Assembly (NCBI GenBank): GCA_002968845.1
Contig: PVBG01000008.1
Span: 1-64,000, forward strand
Length of the DNA: 64,000 bases
Source of the DNA: Neorhizobium tomejilense
Lineage (GTDB): Bacteria > Pseudomonadota > Alphaproteobacteria > Rhizobiales > Rhizobiaceae
Direction of reading: 5' to 3'
Within the stretch, counting starts at the first letter, position 1. The number at the start of each line of letters is the position of its first letter. Made by a program: the position numbers and the translations under genes. This document shows positions 56,189 to 63,892 of this stretch, in pieces. The notes under the pieces are model-generated. The model was not told the origin of the DNA, ran no database searches, and saw nothing but the letters and a program-made list of their open reading frames with translations.

Positions 56189-57802
56189 ATGCATTCTCCC
56201 TATCTGCTCTTCGAAGATCAGGCGTTGAAAAAACCGGATGCGCCGATGCTGATCGCGCCGAAAAGCGCCAAGCTGCCTTATGCGCCGGAAGGTTTTCATT
56301 ATAGCTATGGTGAGGTTTTCGCCCGCGTCAGCCTCCTGAAGCAGATGTTTGCGGATGCAGGGTATGGGATCGGCGCCCGCGTGGCACTGCTCCTCGAAAA
56401 TCGTCCGGAATTCTTCGACTACTGGCTGGCGCTGAACGCGATGGGCGTTTCGATCGTGCCAATCAATCCCGATCTGCGCCGCGACGAGATGCTCTTCCAG
56501 CTCGACATGGCCGAGGCTCCGCTGATGGTCGTCATCCGCGAGCGGCTGGATGATCTGCGGGACATTTCGCCCGGCAAGGTGACGGTGATCGCTGCCAGCG
56601 ACGACATTCCGCCTTCGCCGGAAACACGCGAGGCACGACCCGCTGGCCCGGATGCCGAATGCGCTCTGCTCTTCACCTCCGGCAGCACCGGCAAGCCCAA
56701 GGGTTGCATCCTTTCGAACATCTATTTTATCGGCATCGCCGAATGGTACACGACGCAGGGCGGTATCGCCGAAATGGGCGAGGGAGCCGAAGTGGCGCTG
56801 ACGCCATTGCCGATGTTCCACATGAACGCGCTCGGCTGCACGGCCGTCGGCATGATCATGAAGGGCGGCGCGATCGTGCCGCTCGACCGGTTCCATTCGA
56901 GCAGCTGGTGGGCGTCGATCGCCGATTCCGGCGCGACGATCATCCATTGCCTCGGCGTCATCCCGGCGATCCTGCTGCAGCTCCCGATCGTCGAAGCGGA
57001 GCGGGCGCACAAGGTGAAGTTTGCCTTGGGGCCGGGCGTCGACGCCCGTCACAAGATCGAATTCGAGGCGCGCTATAGCATCCCGATCGTCGAAGCCTGG
57101 GCGATGACCGAGACGGGCGGCCGGGCCGTGACCACCACTGCGGCGGATGACTATACGCCAGGCCTGCGCTGCATCGGCCGGCCGCGTGCCGGTATGGATT
57201 TTCGGATCGTCGACGATGCCGGGAATGACGCGGAGCTCGGCAAGCCCGGGGAACTGCTGGTGCGTGCCACGGGCGCAAACCCGCGCGACGGTTTCTTCAG
57301 CGGCTACCTGAAGGACGAAAAGGCGACCGAGGAGGCATGGGAGGGCGGCTGGTTTCATACCGGCGACGTCGTTTATGCCGACGAGAAGGGACTTCTTTAT
57401 TTCTTCGACCGCAAGAAGAGCATCGTGCGGCGCAGCGGCGAGAACATCGCGGTGCTGGAAGTGGAAGCGGCCCTTGCCAAGGATCCGGCGGTCAAGGCAT
57501 CCGCGGTGACACCGGTGCCGGACGACCTGCGCGGGGAAGAGGTTTTTGCCTTCATCGTTGAAAGCGAGACCGCTGGAGCGGGCGAACCGGCCGAAAAGGC
57601 GAAGCGGGTCATCGAGGCCGCCGGCGCTCATATCGCCTATCACAAACTCCCCGGCTACGTGGTTTTCGTCGACAGGCTGCCGGTGAGTTCGACCCAGAAG
57701 CTGCAGCGCGGCGAGATTAAGACGATGGCGGCAAAGGCGGTCGAGGACGGTTCGGCAATCGACCTCAGGAAGCTGAAGGCATCCATCCGCAAGACGGGAT
57801 GA
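56189..57802 (+). CDS. AMP-forming acyl/aryl-CoA ligase
   Basis: 537 residues. Adenylation motifs: TSGSTGKPKG at 163-172, AWAMTETGG region, GWFHTGD near 388 and catalytic Lys504 in STQKLQRGE. Substrates in this family range from fatty to aromatic acids. In this context it may activate indoleacetate-like, oxindoleacetate-like or anthranilate acids to CoA esters. The sequence does not distinguish them. It is the only acid-CoA ligase seen in the window. Confidence 0.88.
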   Translation: MHSPYLLFEDQALKKPDAPMLIAPKSAKLPYAPEGFHYSYGEVFARVSLLKQMFADAGYGIGARVALLLENRPEFFDYWLALNAMGVSIVPINPDLRRDEMLFQLDMAEAPLMVVIRERLDDLRDISPGKVTVIAASDDIPPSPETREARPAGPDAECALLFTSGSTGKPKGCILSNIYFIGIAEWYTTQGGIAEMGEGAEVALTPLPMFHMNALGCTAVGMIMKGGAIVPLDRFHSSSWWASIADSGATIIHCLGVIPAILLQLPIVEAERAHKVKFALGPGVDARHKIEFEARYSIPIVEAWAMTETGGRAVTTTAADDYTPGLRCIGRPRAGMDFRIVDDAGNDAELGKPGELLVRATGANPRDGFFSGYLKDEKATEEAWEGGWFHTGDVVYADEKGLLYFFDRKKSIVRRSGENIAVLEVEAALAKDPAVKASAVTPVPDDLRGEEVFAFIVESETAGAGEPAEKAKRVIEAAGAHIAYHKLPGYVVFVDRLPVSSTQKLQRGEIKTMAAKAVEDGSAIDLRKLKASIRKTG

Positions 57803-57846
57803 ACTCCCTTACGGTTCCTCGTCAGTTCTGATATATAATAAATCAC

Positions 57847-57856
57847 AGCTTAAATC
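57847..57856. promoter_or_regulatory. Motif 1 half-site AGCTTAAATC before Ohr
   Basis: Half of the GATTnAAGCTT pattern, 17-26 bases before the Ohr start, in the 71-base gap after the ligase. It suggests an internal promoter for the second part of the operon. Weakly supported on its own. Confidence 0.35.
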
Positions 57857-57873
57857 ACGCTATGGAGGCATGC

Positions 57874-58299
57874 ATGACCCCGGAAAAGATCCTTTATGAG
57901 ACCTCCGTTACCGCTCACGGCGGCCGGGAAGGAAAGGCGCAGAGCACCGACGGCAGTTTCGCGGTCAATCTTTCGGTGCCGAAAGGGCTCGGCGGCCCGG
58001 GGGGCGAAGGGACCAATCCGGAGCAGCTTTTCGCCGCCGGTTACGCGGCATGCTTCCTCGGCGCAGTGAGACTCGTGGCGCGAACCAGCAAGATCGCGCT
58101 GCCGGACGACGTCTCGATCACCGCCAAGGTCGGCATAGGCCCGGTACCGGTCGGCTACGCGCTGGCGGTCGAGCTGGTGGCGTCCCTGCCCGGCATCGAG
58201 CGCGCAGTCGCGGAAGAGATCATCGCGGGTGCGCACGAACGCTGCCCCTATTCCAATGCGACCCGCGGCAATGTCGATGTCAAACTGACGGTGGCCTGA
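57874..58299 (+). CDS. Ohr/OsmC family thiol peroxidase (organic hydroperoxide resistance)
   Basis: 141 residues from ATG 57874 (GGAGG five bases upstream; ATG 57862 would add four residues). Both catalytic cysteines are present: Cys60 (AAGYAACFLGAV) and Cys124 (CPYSNATRGN). Ohr reduces organic hydroperoxides with lipoyl or small thiols. It is unusual between a ligase and a thiolase-like gene. It might protect against hydroperoxides made by an oxygenase in this pathway. Stop overlaps the next start. Confidence 0.87.
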   Translation: MTPEKILYETSVTAHGGREGKAQSTDGSFAVNLSVPKGLGGPGGEGTNPEQLFAAGYAACFLGAVRLVARTSKIALPDDVSITAKVGIGPVPVGYALAVELVASLPGIERAVAEEIIAGAHERCPYSNATRGNVDVKLTVA

Positions 58300-59474
58300 T
58301 GGTCGTCTCCCGCGCGCGGCAATCTTATGACGGTGTGGTTCTGGCGGTGCCGGTGACGGTGCCCTACCAGCGCTATTCCATCGAGACCGCGCATTGGTGG
58401 ATGGGCAAGGCGCTCAGGGCACTGGCGGAGGGAGCCGGCATCAGCCACCGGGATTTCGATGGCTTTTCGGTCGCGAGCTTCACGATGGGACCAGATGCGA
58501 CGATTGCGCTCACCCAGCATTTCGGTTTGTCGCCGCGCCACATCGACCACGTGCCGATGGGGGGCGCCGCGGGCATCGTCTCGCTGCGCCGGGCGGCGCG
58601 GGCGGTGCAGGCAGGCGACGCGGATATCGTCGCCTGCGTGGCGGCCGACACCAATCAGGTCGATACGTTCCGCAAGACACTCGCCAACTTCTCCCGCTTT
58701 GCGCAGGATGCTTCCTATCCCTATGGCGCCGGCGGCCCCAATGCGAGTTTCGCGCTGATCGCACGCCACTACATGGATCGCTACGGCGCTACGCGCGAGG
58801 ATTTCGGCAAGCTCTGCGTCGCCCAGCGCGACAACGCACTCAAAAACCCGGACGCGCTGATGAAGAAGCCACTGACGCTGGAGCAATATATGTCGGCGCG
58901 ACCGATCGCCGAGCCGTTCCATCTGTTCGATTGCGTCATGCCCTGTGCCGGTGCGGAAGCCTTTCTGGTGATGCGCGAGGAGACGGCGGTCTCGCTCGGG
59001 CTTCCCTTCGTCCGGCTGCTGTCGGCGATCGAGCGGCACAACGCGTTCGCCGAGGATCCGGTGCAGGTGCGCGGCGGCTGGGTGGTCGATCGCGACGAAC
59101 TTTACGGCATGGCCGGTTCGAAGCCGGACGACATGGATTTTGTCCAGACCTATGACGATTACGCGGTGATCTCGATGATGCAGTTCGAGGACCTGGGTTT
59201 CTGCGCCAAGGGCGAGGGGCCGGATTTCGTGCGCCAACACACGTTCACGATCGATGGATCCTTTCCGCACAACACGTCCGGCGGCCAGCTTTCTGTCGGC
59301 CAGGCGGGGGCCGCGGGCGGGCATCTCGGGCTTACCGAAGCGATGCGCCAGCTTTTGGGGACAGCGGAAGGCAGGCAGGTCGAGGACGCGAAACTCGGGC
59401 TGGTTTCAGGTTTCGGGATGATCAACTACGACCGCGGGCTCGCCTCTGCAGCCGCCATTCTGGCGAGGGCATGA
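58299..59474 (+). CDS. Thiolase-fold protein lacking the nucleophilic cysteine (SCPx/Ltp2-like)
   Basis: 391 residues from ATG 58299. The non-decarboxylating thiolase/SCPx pattern is clear at the C-terminus (PHNTSGGQLSVGQAGAAGG, MQFEDLGFCAKGEG). In the N-terminal active site, where thiolases have Cys (NNxCASG), this protein has MGGAAGI around Gly88-Ala90, so thiolytic cleavage is unlikely. Ltp2-type steroid retro-aldolases lose the same Cys and work with a DUF35 partner, which here is the next gene. Candidate retro-aldol cleavage enzyme for a 3-hydroxyacyl-CoA. Confidence 0.83.
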   Translation: MVVSRARQSYDGVVLAVPVTVPYQRYSIETAHWWMGKALRALAEGAGISHRDFDGFSVASFTMGPDATIALTQHFGLSPRHIDHVPMGGAAGIVSLRRAARAVQAGDADIVACVAADTNQVDTFRKTLANFSRFAQDASYPYGAGGPNASFALIARHYMDRYGATREDFGKLCVAQRDNALKNPDALMKKPLTLEQYMSARPIAEPFHLFDCVMPCAGAEAFLVMREETAVSLGLPFVRLLSAIERHNAFAEDPVQVRGGWVVDRDELYGMAGSKPDDMDFVQTYDDYAVISMMQFEDLGFCAKGEGPDFVRQHTFTIDGSFPHNTSGGQLSVGQAGAAGGHLGLTEAMRQLLGTAEGRQVEDAKLGLVSGFGMINYDRGLASAAAILARA

Positions 59475-60718
59475 TGACCGGACCCTTCCTCAAACCGAAG
59501 CGAAAGAACCCGCTCGCCCGTACCACGCAGCCGCTGCTGCCGCCTCAAGCGCGCAGCCGCAAGGCGCACGGGCTGACGCTCGCCGCATCGGTCGGCCGCT
59601 TCATGCTGCAATGCTGTGGCGAATGCGGGCGCTACACCTATCCTTCACGCGAAGCCTGCCCGAACTGCCTTTCGTCCGACCTGACGTTCAAAAACGCGCC
59701 GACCGGCGGTTCGCTGCTGTCGGAAACGCGGATCGAGGTCACCAGCGATCCGTATTTCCGCGAGCATATGCCCTGGCGCACCGGCCTGGTTCAGCTCGAC
59801 TGCGGGCCGATTGCTATCGTGCATCTGCATGGCGGTTGCGGCGGACCCGGTAGTCGGCTCAAGCTGTCCTTGCAGCTGGACCGGGCCGGACAGGCCGTGT
59901 TCTTTGCCAAGCCCGTTTCGGAGACGCCGCACATGGAAGACGATCCTCAATGGCGCGAGATGACCGCCGACCCAAAGCACCGTCGGGTTCTGATCACCGA
60001 TGGGCGCAGCCCGCTTGCGCTGCCGCTGGCGCGGGCTCTTGGAAAAGCGGGAGCGTCCAAGATTTTTATCGGCGTGACAGATCGCTGGAAACCTTTCGGC
60101 CAGCAGGCGTCGCTGGAGGCGATCGAAGGTGTCGAAATCGTCGATCTCGATCCGACCAGCGAGCATTCGGTGCAGGAGCTGGCGATGGACATCGGCGTCA
60201 AGGTCGAGATCCTGATCAATACCGCAGATCACGTCCGGCCGGCGCATCTCTTCGATGTGGGCGCGGCCAAAATAGCGCGCGAGGCGATAGATCATACCGT
60301 GGTGGGACTGATGCGCCTTGCCCAGGCTTTTGGGCCGGTGATGCGCTCCCGCGGCGCCGACGGCGCGGCTGGGGCAGTTGCCTGGGTCAACGTGCTCTCC
60401 GTTCACGGGCTCAGCAATGCGCCGCAGTTCGGCGTCCATTCCGCCGCGCATGCGGCCTGTCTGTCGCTGTCGCAATGGCTGCGCACGGAGCTCCGGCCGG
60501 GCGGTATCCGGGTCATCAATGCATTCACCGGGCCGCTCGATACCGAATGGTTCCAGACGGTGCCGCCGCCTAAGGTGGCGCCAAAGGCCGTAGCCGATGC
60601 CGTTCTCGACGGATTGAAGCGCGGGCTCGAAGACATTTACGTCGGCGATGTCGCCAAGGATATCGAGGCGCGGCTGTACGACAATCCGAAGGCCGTCGAG
60701 CGGGAGGCCGGCCAATGA
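59471..60718 (+). CDS. DUF35 (Zn-ribbon/OB) fused to a degenerate short-chain dehydrogenase domain
   Basis: 415 residues overlapping the thiolase-like stop by four bases. Residues 1-150: zinc ribbon with Cys49-G-E-Cys52 and Cys63-P-N-Cys66, then an OB-fold region ending near PIAIVHLHGGC. Residues 170-400: SDR-like fold. The cofactor motif TGxxxGxG is replaced by TDGRSPLALPLA, and the catalytic Tyr-xxx-Lys by His323-SAA-His327; Ser310 remains. So the SDR half is probably not a normal NAD-dependent dehydrogenase. DUF35 proteins pair with thiolase-fold aldolases, and the coupling here supports a complex. Confidence 0.82.
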   Translation: MMTGPFLKPKRKNPLARTTQPLLPPQARSRKAHGLTLAASVGRFMLQCCGECGRYTYPSREACPNCLSSDLTFKNAPTGGSLLSETRIEVTSDPYFREHMPWRTGLVQLDCGPIAIVHLHGGCGGPGSRLKLSLQLDRAGQAVFFAKPVSETPHMEDDPQWREMTADPKHRRVLITDGRSPLALPLARALGKAGASKIFIGVTDRWKPFGQQASLEAIEGVEIVDLDPTSEHSVQELAMDIGVKVEILINTADHVRPAHLFDVGAAKIAREAIDHTVVGLMRLAQAFGPVMRSRGADGAAGAVAWVNVLSVHGLSNAPQFGVHSAAHAACLSLSQWLRTELRPGGIRVINAFTGPLDTEWFQTVPPPKVAPKAVADAVLDGLKRGLEDIYVGDVAKDIEARLYDNPKAVEREAGQ

Positions 60719-61506
60719 GCGGCGATATTCTGGGAAAATTCGCGGGGGCATTGGCGAGCGGCGCGGTCCGCGTCGTCGATCTCACCCACACGCTGTCGCC
60801 CGATTTCCCGGTCATCGTCATGCCGCCGGAACTGGGGCAATCCGCGCCATTCCGGATGGAGCGGATTTCGCGCTACGACGGCGGCGGGCCGGCCTGGTAT
60901 TGGAACAATCTCTCCTTCGGCGAACATACGGGCACGCATTTCGATGCACCAATCCATTGGTATACGGGCCGCGACCTGCCGCTCAATTCCGTCGATACGC
61001 TGCCGCCGGCCGACATGATCGCGCCGGCCTGCGTGATCGATTGCTCGGCTGCGGCGGCCGAGGATGCGGATTTCCTGCTAACGGTTGCCGATGTCGTGAA
61101 GTGGGAAGAACAGCATGCCCGTATTCCGGCGCGATCCTGGGTCTTCTTGCGCACCGACTGGTCGAAGAAGTCAGGCGCCGCCTATGCCAATTTGCAGGCA
61201 GATGGCGCCCATACGCCCGGGCCGGACGCTGAGGTGATGCGCTGGTTGGTGGCGGAGCGTGGCATCATCGGGTTCGGCACCGAGACGATCGGCACGGATG
61301 CCGGCCAGGCCGGGCACTTTTCGCCGCCCTATCCGGCGCACCACTACCTTCACGGCGCCGGCCGCTACGGGCTGCAATGCCTCACCAATCTCGACCAGCT
61401 GCCGCCGACCGGCGCGATGGTCGTTGCTGCGCCACTCAAGATCCAGAACGGTTCGGGCAGTCCCTTGCGCGTTCTGGCGCTCGTTCAGGAACGCTCCACC
61501 AGATGA
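60715..61506 (+). CDS. Cyclase-family metal hydrolase (isatin hydrolase-like), copy 2
   Basis: 263 residues overlapping the DUF35/SDR stop by four bases. Metal motif His71, His75, Asp77, His81 in EHTGTHFDAPIHW; closely similar to copy 1 at 44364-45146 along the whole length (VVDL-TLSPD, GTETIGTDAG, LTNLDQLPPTGA). As last gene of the ligase, aldolase-like and DUF35 set, it would open a cyclic amide produced by the previous step. Ends 22 bases inside the convergent MarR gene. Confidence 0.87.
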   Translation: MSGDILGKFAGALASGAVRVVDLTHTLSPDFPVIVMPPELGQSAPFRMERISRYDGGGPAWYWNNLSFGEHTGTHFDAPIHWYTGRDLPLNSVDTLPPADMIAPACVIDCSAAAAEDADFLLTVADVVKWEEQHARIPARSWVFLRTDWSKKSGAAYANLQADGAHTPGPDAEVMRWLVAERGIIGFGTETIGTDAGQAGHFSPPYPAHHYLHGAGRYGLQCLTNLDQLPPTGAMVVAAPLKIQNGSGSPLRVLALVQERSTR

Positions 61507-62027
61507 GATCCGCTCGCCACCCGCCGGGCAGCGGTGTCGTAGAAGCTCGTCAGCAATTCCAGCATTTCGGTCGCCTCGCCGAGCCCCTGTTCCGCGTGAT
61601 CCATCTTCTGGATCAGCGACACGAGAAGCTGCCGGCGCAGAGCCCGATAATCCTGGGTAAGCTTGGTGCCCTTGCGGGTCGGCGTGTAGAGCGTGTCCTT
61701 GCGCGACCGGCCCTTGACCCGCTCGATGAGCTGCAGCGTCTGCAGCTTCTTGATAGCGTATTGGATATTGGCGGTGTCGTCGCGGCCAAGCAGGCGGGAA
61801 ATCTCGCCGAGCCCTTTCGGCTTGTTGCGATAACGGATCGTGTGCAGGATGGCGGTGTCGAGGCCGCTCAGGCCCGCGCCGGCAAGCTCGCTTGAACTTT
61901 CCGACTGCCACCGCAGGAAGGCAGCGGAAATTCGCCAGAGCGACCATTCGAACTCGGTCAGCGCTGCTTCCGACATCTCGACGGTCGTATCGCTCAGCGG
62001 GTTTTCAGGCGTGGTCGACACAGTCAT
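61485..62027 (-). CDS. MarR-family transcriptional regulator 3
   Basis: 180 residues. Winged helix with LGEISRLLGRDDTANIQYAIK as recognition region and a Lys/Arg-rich wing (GRSRKDTLYTPTRKG). The start at ATG 62027 has GGAGAG upstream. Its divergent gap to 62126 carries a motif 1 copy, so it is the best candidate to bind motif 1 and control the cluster with feedback on itself. Confidence 0.87.
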   Translation of the reverse strand: MTVSTTPENPLSDTTVEMSEAALTEFEWSLWRISAAFLRWQSESSSELAGAGLSGLDTAILHTIRYRNKPKGLGEISRLLGRDDTANIQYAIKKLQTLQLIERVKGRSRKDTLYTPTRKGTKLTQDYRALRRQLLVSLIQKMDHAEQGLGEATEMLELLTSFYDTAARRVASGSHLVERS

Positions 62028-62058
62028 GCGGCTCTCCGGGCGGTTTCTGTGCCCGGAG

Positions 62059-62072
62059 TAAAGCCTTAAATT
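62059..62072. promoter_or_regulatory. Motif 1 copy TAAAGCCTTAAATT
   Basis: Located 32-45 bases before the MarR 3 start and 54-67 before the divergent racemase-like start. It matches AAGCCnnAAATT in the site at 55511-55525. Confidence 0.5.
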
Positions 62073-62125
62073 AGGGTTTTGACGAGTGCGAATCGCACCC
62101 GGAAAATGAACGGAACGAGGGGAAC

Positions 62126-62932
62126 ATGCGCATCTTCTGGCAGAGCTTCATCGATGCCACCGCAAGCGCCGCCTATATGACGCGGCTCACGGACTATCTG
62201 AACAGCATTGCCGAACCGGGCACGACAGTCGACGTGTTCGGGATCAGCCCGCCGGACCGGCATTTCGGGCGGCTGGCGGAGTTCCGCTGCGCGGCGATCG
62301 CCATCGACAACGGGCTGGAGGCCGCGAGCCGCGGATATGACGCCGTCGTCATCGGCCATTTTCAGGATCCCGGCCTCTATGAGCTCAAGTCGGCACTGAC
62401 CATTCCGGTGATCGGCGCCGGCGAGGTCTGCATGCATTATGCGGCACGGCTCGGGCGGCGCATGGCGCTTGTCACCCTCGATGACGTATTCCAGGCCTGG
62501 CATTACGAGCAGGCCGATCTCTACGGCCTCGGCGGCCGGGTGAAGCACGTCGCCGGCATGAACTGCGAACCTTCGGATTTCAGCGCGGCCTTTGCGGGCG
62601 ACGACGAGGCACGGCGGCGGATGCTTGAAAACTTCACCGCCTGCGCCGAGCCGCTGGTGCGCGATGGCGCCGATGTCGTGGTGCCGGCAGGCGTGCTGCC
62701 GGGCCTGCTGGTCGGTGGAGAATACGGGTTCAAAATCCTGCATGCGCCGGTCGTCAACACGGCGGCGGTGGCGCTGAAGAGCGCCGAGATGGATGTGCGG
62801 CTGCAGAAGATCAGCGGGATCGAGGTGAGCCGCGGGCCGTTTTGCGCGCTCGCCAACGCGCATGCGATCGAGGATTTCCGGACTTTCGTCGCCAACGGCC
62901 GTCAGGCGCCGCTGTTTCCGACCGGCACTTGA
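62126..62932 (+). CDS. Asp/Glu-racemase-fold protein without catalytic cysteines
   Basis: 268 residues of the Asp/Glu/hydantoin racemase family. The first Cys position (normally before FxDPGL) is His78 in GHFQDPGLYEL, and the second is Ala188 in VVVPAGVLPGLL, so the two-cysteine racemase mechanism is absent. Other members without one or both Cys act as decarboxylases or isomerases (arylmalonate decarboxylase, maleate isomerase). Divergent from MarR 3, so it belongs to the same regulon and may act on a pathway acid. Confidence 0.8.
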   Translation: MRIFWQSFIDATASAAYMTRLTDYLNSIAEPGTTVDVFGISPPDRHFGRLAEFRCAAIAIDNGLEAASRGYDAVVIGHFQDPGLYELKSALTIPVIGAGEVCMHYAARLGRRMALVTLDDVFQAWHYEQADLYGLGGRVKHVAGMNCEPSDFSAAFAGDDEARRRMLENFTACAEPLVRDGADVVVPAGVLPGLLVGGEYGFKILHAPVVNTAAVALKSAEMDVRLQKISGIEVSRGPFCALANAHAIEDFRTFVANGRQAPLFPTGT

Positions 62933-62938
62933 GAAACG

Positions 62939-63865
62939 TTACATCGTCAGCATCAGGCGCCCGCGCGAGATGGCGCCCTTTTCCATCAGACGATGGGCTT
63001 CGGCTGCCTCCGACAAGGGCATGGTGCGGGCCACCTGGGGCTTGAGGAGGCCGGCGCCCGCGAGGCCCATCATCGCTTCAAGCGCCGACTTGTCGTCGGT
63101 GATCATTGCGCGGGTTACCTTCACGCCGAATTCCTCGCCGCGGTCCCTGATCGGGTCGGCGACCAGCCAGACCATGTGGCCGCCCTTTTTCAGCACCTTG
63201 TAGGACTTGTCGTGGACTTCGCCGCCCATCAATTCGAAGACGATGTCCTGATCGGTGAGGAGCTCGGAAAAGTCCTCCTCGTCATAGGCGACGACGCGGT
63301 CGGCGCCGAGGCCGAGGACATAATCGCGGTTGGTCGAGCGGCAGGTGGCGGTGACATGGGCGCCGAGATGGTGGCAGAGTTGGACCAGCAATCCGCCGAC
63401 CGCACCGGACCCGGAATGCACGAGAACCTTGTCGCCGGATTTGACTTCGGCAGTCCGTACCGCGATCCAGGTGCTCAAGCCGGCATTGGTCAGCGCCACC
63501 GCATCGACGGTCGAGAGGCTGTCCGGAATTTTGACAGCATGCTTTTCATCGACGGGGATCATTTCCGCATACCCGCCCTGGGCGAAAACGCCGGCCATGA
63601 TAGCGGCCCGGTCTCCCACCTTGAATTCCATGATGCCGTCGCCGACGGAAACCACCGTGCCGCCGCCGTCGCGGCCGGGCACGCTCGGCATCGGCAAGGT
63701 GAAATGGCTTTGCAGATGTCCGGCGCGGAGCTTCCAGTCGAAAGGCGTGACGCTGGCGGCCTCAAGCTTCACCAGGATCTGGCCCGGTCCGGCGACCGGG
63801 TCGGGCAGATCAACATAGTGCATCACATCGGCCGGGCCGTGTTCGCTGTACTGGATGGCTTTCAC
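62939..63865 (-). CDS. MDR-family NADP(H)-dependent quinone/enone reductase
   Basis: 308 residues. The quinone-oxidoreductase-like MDR fold has the coenzyme loop VHSGSGAVGGLLVQL and N-terminal PFDWKLRAGHL. No zinc-ligand Cys set is evident, so it is a zinc-independent reductase. It is minus-strand and convergent with the racemase-like gene. Possible reduction of an enone or quinone in the pathway. Confidence 0.87.
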   Translation of the reverse strand: MKAIQYSEHGPADVMHYVDLPDPVAGPGQILVKLEAASVTPFDWKLRAGHLQSHFTLPMPSVPGRDGGGTVVSVGDGIMEFKVGDRAAIMAGVFAQGGYAEMIPVDEKHAVKIPDSLSTVDAVALTNAGLSTWIAVRTAEVKSGDKVLVHSGSGAVGGLLVQLCHHLGAHVTATCRSTNRDYVLGLGADRVVAYDEEDFSELLTDQDIVFELMGGEVHDKSYKVLKKGGHMVWLVADPIRDRGEEFGVKVTRAMITDDKSALEAMMGLAGAGLLKPQVARTMPLSEAAEAHRLMEKGAISRGRLMLTM

Positions 63866-63892
63866 GTCGTCACTCCTGGAAAATCGATGCAG

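Noticed and set aside
57843..57856. OhrR operator before ohr
   Set aside because: The sequence follows the AAGCTTAAATC half-site of motif 1 and not the usual OhrR box pattern; no OhrR gene is adjacent.
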